Shown here piece after piece: positions 35,156 through 44,826 of a DNA stretch of 64,000 nt. Source of the DNA: an uncultured Gammaproteobacteria bacterium. GTDB taxonomy: Bacteria; Pseudomonadota; Gammaproteobacteria; Arenicellales; JAANXG01. Position 1 is the stretch's first letter. Each line of letters starts with the position of its first letter. The notes beneath the pieces are model-generated. The model saw nothing but the letters and a program-made list of their open reading frames with translations. It had not been told where the DNA came from and did no database searches. Where the stretch lies: contig CAMYJT010000001.1 in assembly GCA_947258785.1 (NCBI GenBank), positions 1 through 64,000 on the forward strand, given 5' to 3'. The position numbers and the translations under genes were made by a program.

Positions 35156-36541
35156 TTAATCGAGGAAGATCTTTCCCGGATTCATCAAGTCGTCCGGATC
35201 GAGACCACGCTTAATCGCAGCCATCACTGCCACCGTGTCGGTGCCGAATTCGGCAAGCAGATATTCGCGTTTACCCGCCCCAACACCGTGCTCGCCGGTG
35301 CAGGTCCCGTCCATTGCCAGCGCACGGCGCGTGAGCCGGTCCGAAAACGCCTGAGCCCTCCGCATTTCGTGCGCATCGCTCGCATCGAGCACCATGACAA
35401 CATGGAAATTGCCGTCGCCGACGTGGCCGACGATCGGCGCGGTGAGGCCGGAGCGTTCGATGTCCCTCCGGGTCTCGATCAGACATTCGGCAAGCCGTGA
35501 GATTGGCACACAGACGTCCGTCGGCCAGATCTCGCAACCGGGTCTGAGTGCTTTACACGCGTACGCTGCGTCGTGGCGCGCCCGCCACAACTGCTGTCGG
35601 TCCTCTTCATTGCGCGCCCAGCGAAAATCGCCGCCGCCGTGCTCAGCCGCAAGCGCCCCTACGGACTCCGCCTGCTCCCGCACCGACGCCTCGGTGCCGT
35701 GGAATTCGAGAAACAGAGTCGGACTAAGCGGATAATTCAAGTCGGCGTAGCGATTGACAGCGTCGATCTGGACTTCGTCAAGGAGCTCAATACGAGCCAC
35801 CGGCACACCCATCTGAATGGTCTCTATCACCGTATCGATGGCACCGACCAGATCGCCGAAACTGCACACCGCCGCCGACACCGCCTCCAGTCTTCCGTAC
35901 AGGCGCACACCCAGCTCGGTGATAATACCGAGGGTACCCTCCGCGCCGACAAACAATCGGGTCAGGTCATAACCGGCGGCGGACTTGCGCGCTCGCCCAC
36001 CCGTACGAATGATCCGGCCGTCGGCCAGCACAACAGTCAAGCCCAATACATTTTCGCGCATAGTGCCGTAGCGCACGGCGTTGGTTCCGGACGCCCGGGT
36101 CGACGCCATGCCCCCCAGGGTGGCATCCGCACCGGGATCGACCGGGAAGAACAACCCTTTGTCGCGCAGGTGATCGTTCAACTGCCGCCGAGTCACGCCC
36201 GCCTCGACGCGGCAGTCGAGATCCTGGGAATTGACATAGAGGATATGACGCATGTTCGACATATCTATGCAAACGCCGCCCCGGGACGCCACGACCTGAC
36301 CCTCCAGGGAGGTCCCGGCACCGAAGGGAATGATCGGTTTCCTGTGCGCAGCACAAATCCCAACTACCGCGGACACTTCTTCTGTGGACTGCGGAAAGAC
36401 CACTACATCGGGTGACTGGGCCGCGTGATAGCCCTCATCTCTACCGTGTTGCTCCCGTACCGAGGGATTGATGCTGACGCGGTCACCCAGGACCTCTTGC
36501 AAGCGATCCGCTAGCGCTGTTGATTCGGCTGGTAAGACCAT
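35156..36541 (-). CDS. FAD-linked 2-hydroxyacid oxidase (GlcD / D-lactate dehydrogenase type)
   Basis: About 461 residues of the PCMH-type FAD-binding oxidase family. The FAD domain has P-F-G-A-G-T-S-L-E-G and the V-D-P-G-A-D-A-T-L-G-G-M loop. The C-terminal substrate domain has H-V-G-D-G-N-F-H and G-E-H-G-V-G, which hold the active-site histidines. It would oxidise glycolate, D-lactate or another D-2-hydroxy acid. The start at ATG 36541 is preferred over a further 22 upstream codons rich in Pro/Ser. It lacks the GlcE/GlcF partners, which points to the stand-alone D-lactate dehydrogenase (Dld-like) form. Confidence 0.9.
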   Translation of the reverse strand: MVLPAESTALADRLQEVLGDRVSINPSVREQHGRDEGYHAAQSPDVVVFPQSTEEVSAVVGICAAHRKPIIPFGAGTSLEGQVVASRGGVCIDMSNMRHILYVNSQDLDCRVEAGVTRRQLNDHLRDKGLFFPVDPGADATLGGMASTRASGTNAVRYGTMRENVLGLTVVLADGRIIRTGGRARKSAAGYDLTRLFVGAEGTLGIITELGVRLYGRLEAVSAAVCSFGDLVGAIDTVIETIQMGVPVARIELLDEVQIDAVNRYADLNYPLSPTLFLEFHGTEASVREQAESVGALAAEHGGGDFRWARNEEDRQQLWRARHDAAYACKALRPGCEIWPTDVCVPISRLAECLIETRRDIERSGLTAPIVGHVGDGNFHVVMVLDASDAHEMRRAQAFSDRLTRRALAMDGTCTGEHGVGAGKREYLLAEFGTDTVAVMAAIKRGLDPDDLMNPGKIFLD

Positions 36542-36695
36542 GGCTGAACTCCACGACGAATGTCTCGATGGCTGTGGTTGGGCGCCGGGCGTCGCCGGTT
36601 GCGGCACACGGTGCCGGCACCCAGGCCTGTGTGCCCCTTGGGGCGGACCAACGCCGCCAGCGCACCGGTTCCGGCAATGAATTTACCCATTGCGC

Positions 36696-37952
36696 TCATT
36701 GGGACACCGATCGATCGTGCCCACGCCCACGATGGGCGTATTGATTCGGCGGCAGGCATTCCTCGATAACCTGCTCGTAAATTTGGTCGAGTCGATCGGT
36801 GCGATGGCGGTCCGTCATCGACGCCAGCACCGCCTCGCGCGCCGCCAACCCGCAGGACTGCGCCAGTTGGCGGTCCGACAACAGCGTTTGCATGGCGGTG
36901 GACAGGGCACCGGCGTCGTCCGGCGGCACCACCAAACCGCTGTTTCCGCTCCGTATTAATTCAGCGTTGCCGCCGACATCGGTCGTGACCACCGGCAAGG
37001 CCATTGCCGCCGCCTCGCGCACCGTCCCGGTGAGGCCTTCGTTTCTGGTCCCCGGAAATACGAACAAATCGAATGCGGCGAGGCAATTGGGGACATCTCT
37101 GCGAAACGGCACCAGGTGGACATACGGCCGCAGGCATTCCGGAATGACGACCTTGCGATGGGCCATTTCACCCTCGGTAACCCCGACCATGACCAGAACC
37201 ACATCGTCCCGCTGGGCGCGCAGCCTGGCGAACGCCTCGATGAGTTGCGGCACACCCTTGCGGCCGCCCAGACTGCCCAAATAGCCAATCACCCGGCGGC
37301 CGGCGCCAATCGCTAACTCGTCACGCAGGGACGACACCACGCCCGGATGAAATTTCTCGGGATCGATACTGCCGTACACCACCTCGATCTTGCCGGGCGG
37401 CAGACCAGCGGTTCGTATCAGCACCTCCTTGACGTTCTGCGATACGGCGATGATACGGCGCACACGACGGGAACGCCATTTGATGGCCGAACGCCTCGAC
37501 AGCCGCGCGGACATCCCGCGGTTGGCGACCATTGGCGTTGGCACACCGAGGGTAGCGAAGATCAACGCATACAGCGCATCCCCTTTGTGGGCGTGAATGA
37601 CGTCGTATTCGCCGGCCAGAACCAGACGGCGCAGGGCAAAGATCGATCGCACCGTGCTTGGGCTGGCGCGGAATCCGTCGAAGGCCAGAAACACAGTCCG
37701 CACGCCGCGCTCTTTGAGCTCCTGGAAATCCGCCTGATGCTCGGGATTGTGGCCAAACACGACGGTAACCCGATGACCCCTGGCCGCCTGTTCGACGGCG
37801 AGACGTTTGAGTTGCGTCGGACCACCGGAGCGGATTCGATCCATGGTGATCACGTGCAGGATTCGCAGCGAGCGGCGCTCACTGGCGGATAGGTTGGATA
37901 ATCTCGTCAATGTGGTACGTCTTCCACTGGGCGGAGGCGTCAGGCGCTGCAC
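36696..37952 (-). CDS. GT4-family glycosyltransferase
   Basis: A 418-residue GT-B glycosyltransferase. The N-terminal domain has H-V-I-T...S-G-G-P-T-Q-L (acceptor side) and D-V-I-H-A-H-K-G-D. The C-terminal donor domain has G-Y-L-G-S-L-G-G-R-K-G and the E-x7-E-like segment N-E-G-L-T-G-T-V-R-E-A-A. Retaining transfer of a sugar from a nucleotide donor is expected. It stands alone, away from the glycan cluster at 49-53 kb. The GTG start at 37952 has no clear ribosome site; TTG about 14 codons later, behind GGAAG, is an alternative. Confidence 0.88.
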   Translation of the reverse strand: MQRLTPPPSGRRTTLTRLSNLSASERRSLRILHVITMDRIRSGGPTQLKRLAVEQAARGHRVTVVFGHNPEHQADFQELKERGVRTVFLAFDGFRASPSTVRSIFALRRLVLAGEYDVIHAHKGDALYALIFATLGVPTPMVANRGMSARLSRRSAIKWRSRRVRRIIAVSQNVKEVLIRTAGLPPGKIEVVYGSIDPEKFHPGVVSSLRDELAIGAGRRVIGYLGSLGGRKGVPQLIEAFARLRAQRDDVVLVMVGVTEGEMAHRKVVIPECLRPYVHLVPFRRDVPNCLAAFDLFVFPGTRNEGLTGTVREAAAMALPVVTTDVGGNAELIRSGNSGLVVPPDDAGALSTAMQTLLSDRQLAQSCGLAAREAVLASMTDRHRTDRLDQIYEQVIEECLPPNQYAHRGRGHDRSVSQ

Positions 37953-38269
37953 CGCGACCGGCGCGACACCCGATCAAATCTTCGTGGGACTATAAATTAA
38001 TCCGCTGCGCTTGTTAATGCCTGTACCGCGCGCACGCGCTGAGCGCCCGGCCCGGTCCGCGCCACCAGCCCGGGAGCTGATATCATAACTCGCTCTGATC
38101 CGGCGACACCGTCCAACAACTTGCCCCGGGGCAGCCCCCGATGGCGTCCACCGCTACTTCGATGTCGTCACCGTCTCCAACATTGATCAGCCGCTCGGCA
38201 ATCCGGGGGTGATTAGATCATTGCCGTCCCCGGTGTCGGATCCGCCATGACCGGAACATCGACAGACCG
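37953..38269. other. Intergenic region, nothing firm
   Basis: About 315 bases with no supportable gene. A TGCCCCGGGGCA palindrome occurs near 38123. A minus-strand frame from about 38220 down to 38090 reads as fairly natural protein (acidic, Gly/Asp-rich) but has no start and no neighbours; it may be a gene remnant. Confidence 0.35.
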
Positions 38270-39271
38270 CTAGCGGACAGTCTGGATTCCGAGCTTGTTC
38301 AACAGCCCCTTCAGGACGGTCTCCTGCTGATCGAGAAGGGCCGTGAACTGTTTGCCGGGTCGGTAGTTGTTCACCCAGGCGTTTTGCCTTCTGACCGCGT
38401 CCCACTCTGCCGTGTGAAACATCCAGCCGAGCAGCTTGGCGAAGGAATCGGCTCTCGATTCCGAGACACCTGGGGCGCCGAAGTAACCGCGCCAGTTGAC
38501 AAACTCGACGTTAAATCCCTGCTCCTTCAAGGTGGGCGTCTGCGGCGCCGCCTTGATACGCCGCCCGGCGGTTACGCCGATGATCCGCACATGTCCAGCC
38601 TTGGCGTGCAACAGGGCTTCGCCGAGGCCTGTGGACAACACCTGGGATTCGCCGGCCAACAGCCCAGCGATCGCCTGTTCACCGGCGTCGTAGGCAATGT
38701 AATTGACCTTACCGGGGTCGGCCCCCGCCGCCTGAAAGGCCAAGGCCGCCACCAGGTGATCCACACCCCCACGCACCGAACCACCGGCCACCTTGATCGA
38801 GTTCGGGTCTGCTTGCCAAGCCTCGGCAACCTCGCCAAAGCTGTTATATATTGAACCGGCAGGGACGACGAACGCACCATAATCACCGATGACGCTCGCG
38901 ATGGGTATCAGATCACGAAACGACTGGGGAAATCTTCCGCGCAGCGAGCCCAATATAATCTCGGTTGAACTCACCATCAGCGTGTCGTGCCCGCGGCCGG
39001 CGGTTTCAATAAGGTGGGCGATAGCCTGACCACCGCCATTCCCAGACATGTTATCGAAAGAGACTTGCTTGAGCAGTCCCGACTTGGTCAACACCTCGGC
39101 GGTGCCTCGAGCCGTGCTGTCCCAGACGCTGCCGGCGCTACCGGGAATGAGAAAGTGGACCTTATCGGGCACGTCAGCCGCTGCGGCCAGGCCGGAGACA
39201 CAAACTAATGCAACTACCGGGACTGGCCAGGCCGCGCACAGCCACCGCGACGTGATCTGCTTCCGGGACAC
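38270..39271 (-). CDS. tctC: Orphan TctC/Bug-type periplasmic receptor
   Basis: A 333-residue TTT-type solute receptor. The start at GTG 39271 is favoured because GGAGG lies 8 bases upstream, inside the longer frame that begins at ATG 39286. A signal peptide follows and is cut after L-A-A-A. The first binding loop reads P-G-S-A-G-S-V-W-D-S rather than the usual G-G-x-x-D, so ligand binding may differ. The second loop is N-M-S-G-N-G-G-G-Q-A. No tctA or tctB gene lies beside it. It may share the membrane subunits of one of the two complete systems or act as a sensor. Confidence 0.88.
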   Translation of the reverse strand: MSRKQITSRWLCAAWPVPVVALVCVSGLAAAADVPDKVHFLIPGSAGSVWDSTARGTAEVLTKSGLLKQVSFDNMSGNGGGQAIAHLIETAGRGHDTLMVSSTEIILGSLRGRFPQSFRDLIPIASVIGDYGAFVVPAGSIYNSFGEVAEAWQADPNSIKVAGGSVRGGVDHLVAALAFQAAGADPGKVNYIAYDAGEQAIAGLLAGESQVLSTGLGEALLHAKAGHVRIIGVTAGRRIKAAPQTPTLKEQGFNVEFVNWRGYFGAPGVSESRADSFAKLLGWMFHTAEWDAVRRQNAWVNNYRPGKQFTALLDQQETVLKGLLNKLGIQTVR

Positions 39272-39495
39272 TGCTTTTTCCTCCATTGCGTATCAGTCTG
39301 TCAGATGCCGGCCCTGCGATCGGGCGATCGTAACCTGGCTGAATACCCGCCGCAAGCAACGCCAGATCGTGCGTATGGCGAGCCGGCCGCTCGGGTCGAA
39401 CCAACAGTGGAACCGTTTGCAAAAGACAACGTTTCCATCGTGCACAGACACCTGGGTTTGTGCTAGCTTGGGGGTATCGGAACATAATCCCGACA

Positions 39496-39831
39496 ATGCG
39501 CGCCAGATCTCCACAGGCTATCAACATTCTACCGGTCGGATTCAATGACCAGGAGTTGCACGTGCTCAGCAGCATTCTGTATCACGCTTCCGGAACTCCG
39601 GGTGACCGATACCGTTTAGTCGACAAGACATCTGCCGCGACGATAGCGCTGATCAACGCAGAGCATGAAACTGCGTTGATCACGTGGAAACAACAGAAAC
39701 AGCAAGGCCTGCAACTGCCGGGCGTAATCGTGTACGACCGCACCCCACATAAGGAAACCGAACCTTATATCTGCCGGCCGATTCATCTCCGCAAGATCGT
39801 TGACACCATCAAGGCCGTCACCGGCGGATGA
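39496..39831 (+). CDS. Degenerate receiver-like protein
   Basis: A protein of about 111 residues (ATG 39496; an ATG at 39460 would add 12). The order of strands and helices fits a CheY-like receiver: I-N-I-L-P-V-G-F (strand 1), Y-R-L-V-D-K (strand 2), A-L-I-T-W-K (strand 3), V-I-V-Y-D (strand 4) and a final R-P-I-H-L-R-K-I-V (strand 5/helix 5). The phospho-accepting Asp after strand 3 and the conserved Lys before the last P-I appear replaced by Trp/Lys and Arg. It is thus probably a phosphorylation-independent pseudo-receiver. No kinase or output gene lies adjacent. Confidence 0.6.
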   Translation: MRARSPQAINILPVGFNDQELHVLSSILYHASGTPGDRYRLVDKTSAATIALINAEHETALITWKQQKQQGLQLPGVIVYDRTPHKETEPYICRPIHLRKIVDTIKAVTGG

Positions 39832-40015
39832 ATGCCGTTCTCTCCTGCGCTTGATCAACACCTGTTGGAGGCGTGGGGCGGCAATACTTTTGTTTATTCT
39901 CGAAATCGGTGACATTACGACGAGAGCGATTTACCCGGACACCCGCAGCAGACGCGCCGAATCGTTGATCGCCATGGGACCACGTTAAGCGGAGCGTGAT
40001 TAACTGGAACGCGAT

Positions 40016-41905
40016 ATGGCACAACTATTGGATATTCGAAACCTGGAGGTGGAGTTTTGGGTGCATCACACCGTCGTCCGAGCCGTACGCGGCGTATCGT
40101 TTCGAATCGCCGCCGGATCCACCGTCGCTTTGGTCGGAGAGTCGGGATCGGGCAAATCGGTCATCGCTCAGGCGATTATGGGTATCCTGCCGGAAACCGC
40201 GCGCATTACGGGAGGGTGCATCTTGTTCACCGATCCCAGACAGGACGGGGACACCGTGGATATTGCCAAACTGCCGCCCAACAGCGCCGCCATGCGGGCA
40301 ATTCGCGGCGGCAGCATCTCGATCATATTTCAGGAGCCAATGGTCTCGCTGTCCCCTCTGCATACCATCGGTGATCAAGTCAGTGAAGCCTTGTTTCTTC
40401 ACCGGGACATCGACCAGCCGGGGGGCCTGGAACTGACCCGGGACATGTTGCAGATGGTTGGATTTCCCGACCCGCGCACCGCGATGAAAACTTACCCCTT
40501 CGAGCTGTCCGGCGGGCTTCGTCAACGCGCGATGATCGCCATGGCGCTGGTCTGCCGGCCCGCACTGCTCATCGCGGACGAACCAACGACCGCCCTGGAC
40601 GTGACCATTCAGGCACAGATATTGAGCCTAATTAGAGATCTGCAGGCCGAACTTGGAATGGCCGTGCTGATCATTACCCATGACCTGGGAGTGGTTGCCA
40701 ATGCCGCCGAGTCGGTGGTGGTTGTATACCACGGCGAGGTGATGGAAAGCGGTTCCGCACGAGATATCTTCGGACACCCCGCACATCCCTACCTAAAGGC
40801 CTTGCTCAATGCGGTACCGCATTTCGACATGAAAGACGGTGAACGCCTGCAACCCGTACGTGAGGTGGAGCGCGAGGCCGGATCGCTGATCATGGACAAG
40901 CGTCCTTGGCCACCCGATGCACAACTGGCCGGACCTCACCTCTCGGTGGCCGGGCTGCGCAAGACGTTCTGCATTCGCAAAAGCGGCTGGTTCGGCCACG
41001 GGGACGAAAAGCGTATCATCGCGGTGGACGACGTCAGTTTCGATATCCGCAAGGGTGAGTGCCTGGGCCTGGTCGGTGAGAGCGGGTGCGGGAAAACGAC
41101 CGTCAGCAAGATCATCATGCGTGCGTTGCGCCCCGATGCCGGAAGCATCACGTACAACGACCGGGGGGAATCCCGGGACCTCTTGGCGGTGGCGGATGTT
41201 GATGCGCTGGTACTGCGGCGCAGGCTGCAACTGATATTTCAAGACCCGTTCGGATCCCTCAATCCTCGGATGACGGTGTTTGACATCGTTCGCGAACCTC
41301 TTCTCGTCCACAAGATCGGTGACTACGGCCACCAGGTGGAAGTGGTCAAGCAGCTGTTACGCCTCGTCGGCCTCGACCCGCGATTTCTAAACCGCTATCC
41401 GCACAGCTTTTCCGGAGGACAGCGTCAGCGGATCGGTATCGCCCGTGCCCTGGCGTTGCAACCGGATCTGTTGATCTGCGATGAACCCGTATCTGCTCTC
41501 GATGTCTCAATCCAAGCACAGGTCTTGAATCTGTTGAAGGAATTACAGAGCGAATTGGGTCTGACATATTTGTTCATCTCTCACAATTTGGCGGTCGTGG
41601 ACTACGTTGCCGACCGCATTGCGGTCATGTGTCGTGGACGCCTGGTAGAAGTCGCGCCTCGGGAGATTTTGTTCCGGGATCCCTTACACCCCTACACGAA
41701 GGCGCTGTTAGCAGCGGTCCCCTATCCTGACCTCAACCGGCCCTTGGATTTCTCCAAGCTGATGGCCGGCAAGGAGTCCGATCCGGCTGCGTGGGCGGTA
41801 CCGTTCAAAATCGGCGAGCGCACTTCAACTGAGCTCAAGACGGTCGATGGCGATCACGCAGTGCGGGTTCAGCAGGGTGCTTCAACGAGCGAACTGGGGA
41901 CATGA
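40016..41905 (+). CDS. Fused duplicated ATPase of an oligopeptide/dipeptide ABC importer
   Basis: A 629-residue protein with two ABC ATPase domains in one chain (a DppD-DppF or YejF-like fusion). Domain 1 has Walker A G-E-S-G-S-G-K-S, a signature region L-S-G-G-L-R-Q-R and Walker B L-L-I-A-D-E-P-T. Domain 2 has G-E-S-G-C-G-K-T, F-S-G-G-Q-R-Q-R and L-L-I-C-D-E-P-V. The C-terminal oligopeptide-transporter motif H-P-Y-T-K-A-L is present. It energises the permeases encoded downstream. Its stop overlaps the start of the substrate-binding gene by 4 bases. Confidence 0.94.
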   Translation: MAQLLDIRNLEVEFWVHHTVVRAVRGVSFRIAAGSTVALVGESGSGKSVIAQAIMGILPETARITGGCILFTDPRQDGDTVDIAKLPPNSAAMRAIRGGSISIIFQEPMVSLSPLHTIGDQVSEALFLHRDIDQPGGLELTRDMLQMVGFPDPRTAMKTYPFELSGGLRQRAMIAMALVCRPALLIADEPTTALDVTIQAQILSLIRDLQAELGMAVLIITHDLGVVANAAESVVVVYHGEVMESGSARDIFGHPAHPYLKALLNAVPHFDMKDGERLQPVREVEREAGSLIMDKRPWPPDAQLAGPHLSVAGLRKTFCIRKSGWFGHGDEKRIIAVDDVSFDIRKGECLGLVGESGCGKTTVSKIIMRALRPDAGSITYNDRGESRDLLAVADVDALVLRRRLQLIFQDPFGSLNPRMTVFDIVREPLLVHKIGDYGHQVEVVKQLLRLVGLDPRFLNRYPHSFSGGQRQRIGIARALALQPDLLICDEPVSALDVSIQAQVLNLLKELQSELGLTYLFISHNLAVVDYVADRIAVMCRGRLVEVAPREILFRDPLHPYTKALLAAVPYPDLNRPLDFSKLMAGKESDPAAWAVPFKIGERTSTELKTVDGDHAVRVQQGASTSELGT

Positions 41906-43806
41906 CGCTGTTGTCCGCTCATTGGTACCTGGTCGCCGCTTTGGCGGCTGGCGGTGCCCAGGCGGGGGTGCTGACACTGCACGAGGTCCCCAACTTGGTG
42001 GATGCTGTGCGCACAGCCAGATTGCCGCCGATCGAGCAGCGAGTGCCGGACGTCCCCTGGGTGGTCAGCTACCGCGACACAGACAAGCGCCCCGGTAGAT
42101 ATGGCGGCCGGCTTCGACTACTCATGGCCAAGTCACGGGACACACGTATGCTGGTCGTGTACGGGTATGCCCGGCTGGTCGGTTATGACCCAGAGTTTAT
42201 TCTCATACCCGACATTCTGGAGCGGTTTGACACCGAGCGAAACCGCACTTTTACGTTCCAATTGCGGCCGGGGCACAAATGGAGCGACGGGCGTCCGTTC
42301 ACCAGTGATGATTTTCGCTACTACTGGGAGGACGTGGCCAACAACAAGGACTTGTCTCCGTTCGGTCCGCCACAGACCTTGCTCGTCGACGGTGAACTGC
42401 CTGAGGTCCAGTTCATTGACGCAACGACGATACGGTATAGGTGGAGCAAGCCAAACCCCCACTTTCTCCCCGCCCTGGCGGGTGCGCGGCCGCTGTTATT
42501 GTATCGGCCGGCACACTATCTGAAACAATTTCACGCGAGTTACGTCGAACCAGCAGACCTGGCGCAGAAAGTGGCCCTGGCCGGCACCCGGAACTGGGCC
42601 GGGCTGCACCACCGCATGGACCATATGTACAAGTTTGACAATCCGGATCTCCCCACCCTGCAACCCTGGGTCAACACCACCAGTCCGCCCGCGGAACGGT
42701 TCGTATTCCAGCGTAACCCTTTCTACCACCGAATTGATGAACACGGTCGCCAGCTGCCTTATATCGACCAGGTGGTCGTCAATATCGCCAACAATAATCT
42801 GATTCCGGCCAAGACCGGAGCGGGCGAATCGGATCTGCAGGCGCGCTATCTGCGGCTGGACAATTACACGTTTCTAAAGGAAGGCGAACAACGCAACGAC
42901 TACAAGGTGGATTTGTGGCGCACCGCAAAGGGATCTCAAATTGCGCTGTACCCCAATTTGAACACCAATGATCCAACCTGGAGGAAACTGCTCCAGGATG
43001 CGCGATTCCGGCGCGCGCTGTCGATGGCCATTCACCGGCGCGAGATTAATCAGGTGATTTACTTCGGACTGGTCTTCGAGAGCAATAATACGGTCCTTCC
43101 GGAGAGTCCTTTGTTCAGGCCCGACTATCGGGACACTTGGACCGATTTCAACCTGCAACGGGCCAACGCCCTGCTCGACGAACTCGGTCTGAGCGAACGT
43201 GATGGCCGTGGTATCCGCCTGCTGCCGGACGGACGGCCTCTTGAGATCATCGTACAGACGGCGGGCGAGAGCACCGAGGAGACCGATGTGCTGGAGTTGA
43301 TCCACGACAGCTGGCTGCGGGCCGGGATCAAGCTTTACACCCGCCCGTCGCAACGAGAGGTGTTTCGCAACCGCACCTTCGCCGGCGACACCATCATGGC
43401 GGTTTGGTCCGGACTGACCAACGCCATTGCAAATGCAGATATGAGTCCGGAGGAGTTGGCGCCTTCCTCCCAGCAACAGCTGCAGTGGCCCAAGTGGGGA
43501 CAGTTCTACGAAACTCTTCGGCGGAGCGGTCAGGCACCAACCCTGGACGGCGTGCGGAAGCTGGCCAAGCTGAACACACAGTGGCGGAACGCCGACACCG
43601 CGGAGGAAAGGGAACGGATCTGGCACGCCATGCTCCAGACCCATGCCGATAAAGTCTACACAATAGGCACCGTTTACGGCGTCCCGCAGCCAGTGGTGAT
43701 AAGCAACCGTCTGCGCAACATCCCGTCGGCAGGCATTTACAACTGGGAGCCAGGGTCTTACTTCGGAATCTACCGGCCGGATACTTTCTGGTTCATGGAC
43801 CGGTAG
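41902..43806 (+). CDS. Extracellular substrate-binding protein, family 5 (peptide type)
   Basis: A 634-residue SBP_bac_5 protein with a short N-terminal signal peptide (cut near A-Q-A-G). The family motif W-S-D-G-R-P-F-T-S-D-D follows the first strands. It is larger than DppA/OppA, like the YejA or HbpA-like subgroup, and contains many Trp/Tyr residues. It captures a peptide or similar nitrogenous solute for the adjacent permeases. Its ATG overlaps the preceding ATPase gene (ATGA), so the whole operon is coupled. Confidence 0.92.
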   Translation: MTLLSAHWYLVAALAAGGAQAGVLTLHEVPNLVDAVRTARLPPIEQRVPDVPWVVSYRDTDKRPGRYGGRLRLLMAKSRDTRMLVVYGYARLVGYDPEFILIPDILERFDTERNRTFTFQLRPGHKWSDGRPFTSDDFRYYWEDVANNKDLSPFGPPQTLLVDGELPEVQFIDATTIRYRWSKPNPHFLPALAGARPLLLYRPAHYLKQFHASYVEPADLAQKVALAGTRNWAGLHHRMDHMYKFDNPDLPTLQPWVNTTSPPAERFVFQRNPFYHRIDEHGRQLPYIDQVVVNIANNNLIPAKTGAGESDLQARYLRLDNYTFLKEGEQRNDYKVDLWRTAKGSQIALYPNLNTNDPTWRKLLQDARFRRALSMAIHRREINQVIYFGLVFESNNTVLPESPLFRPDYRDTWTDFNLQRANALLDELGLSERDGRGIRLLPDGRPLEIIVQTAGESTEETDVLELIHDSWLRAGIKLYTRPSQREVFRNRTFAGDTIMAVWSGLTNAIANADMSPEELAPSSQQQLQWPKWGQFYETLRRSGQAPTLDGVRKLAKLNTQWRNADTAEERERIWHAMLQTHADKVYTIGTVYGVPQPVVISNRLRNIPSAGIYNWEPGSYFGIYRPDTFWFMDR

Positions 43807-43827
43807 AGAAGCGGGACGAATAGCCCA

Positions 43828-44826
43828 ATGCCTCGCTATCTCCTGCATCGGCTGCTGATGATGATTCCGACTTTGCTGGTGATCAGCCTGATTGTGTTCA
43901 CCATCATACAACTACCGCCGGGAGATTATCTCGAGAGCTATATCGCCGAGCTGCAAAGCCAGGGCGAATCGGTCGACCCTCAGAAAATCGCATTTCTCCG
44001 GCAACATTACGGTCTCGACAGGCCATTTTACGAGCAGTATCTGTACTGGCTCGCCGGCATGCTGCACGGTGATTTCGGTTACTCATTCGAGTACGACATG
44101 CCGGTGACGGACGTGGTCGGCGATCGCTTGATACTCACCGTGCTGGTCTCCTTCATCACGATACTGTTCACCTGGGTCATTGCGTTCCCGATCGGCCTGT
44201 ACTCGGCGACGCACCAATACAGCTGGGGCGACTACGGGCTGACCTTTATCGGATTCATTGGTCTGGCCACCCCAAATTTCCTTCTGGCTCTGGTGATGCT
44301 GTATCTGGCGAACGTGTATTTCGGAACGTCCATCGGCGGCCTCATGGACGCGGATTATCTCGACCAACCCTGGACCTGGGGAAAATTCATATCAGTACTG
44401 GAGCATCTGTGGATTCCGGTGATCGTCATCGGCACCTCGGGTACCGCCGGAATGATCCGCCGCCTGCGCGCCAATCTACTCGATGAACTGCAGAAACAAT
44501 ATGTGGTAACCGGGCGCGCTAAGGGACTGCCGCCGGTGAAACTGCTCACCAAGTATCCATTGCGCATGGCGCTCAACTTCTTCATCTCAGATATCGGCAG
44601 TATCCTGCCCAGCGTCATATCCGGCGCCGAGATTGTCGCAGTGGTACTCTCACTTCCCACCACCGGACCGATGATGTTGAGCGCCTTGCAGAGCCAGGAT
44701 ATGTACCTCGCCGGTTCGTTTCTGATGTTTCTAGCGTTCTTGACCGTCGTCGGTGTGCTGCTTTCCGACCTGGCACTGGCGGTGCTAGACCCCCGCATCC
44801 GTCTGCAGGGCGGAATCACCCGGTGA
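43828..44826 (+). CDS. Peptide ABC importer permease (DppB-like)
   Basis: A 332-residue binding-protein-dependent permease with about six membrane helices. The DppB/OppB family N-terminal R-Y-L-L-H-R-L-L start is present. The EAA-type loop contains T-G-R-A-K-G-L-P-P-V-K-L. Residues 30-75 carry the usual periplasmic insertion of this subfamily. It pairs with the DppC-like permease, overlapping it by 4 bases. Confidence 0.93.
   Translation: MPRYLLHRLLMMIPTLLVISLIVFTIIQLPPGDYLESYIAELQSQGESVDPQKIAFLRQHYGLDRPFYEQYLYWLAGMLHGDFGYSFEYDMPVTDVVGDRLILTVLVSFITILFTWVIAFPIGLYSATHQYSWGDYGLTFIGFIGLATPNFLLALVMLYLANVYFGTSIGGLMDADYLDQPWTWGKFISVLEHLWIPVIVIGTSGTAGMIRRLRANLLDELQKQYVVTGRAKGLPPVKLLTKYPLRMALNFFISDIGSILPSVISGAEIVAVVLSLPTTGPMMLSALQSQDMYLAGSFLMFLAFLTVVGVLLSDLALAVLDPRIRLQGGITR

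Noticed and set aside
38090..38220. Minus-strand remnant-like frame, Gly/Asp-rich
   Set aside because: No start codon, short, and no neighbours or motif to support a gene; kept only as a remark in the intergenic entry.
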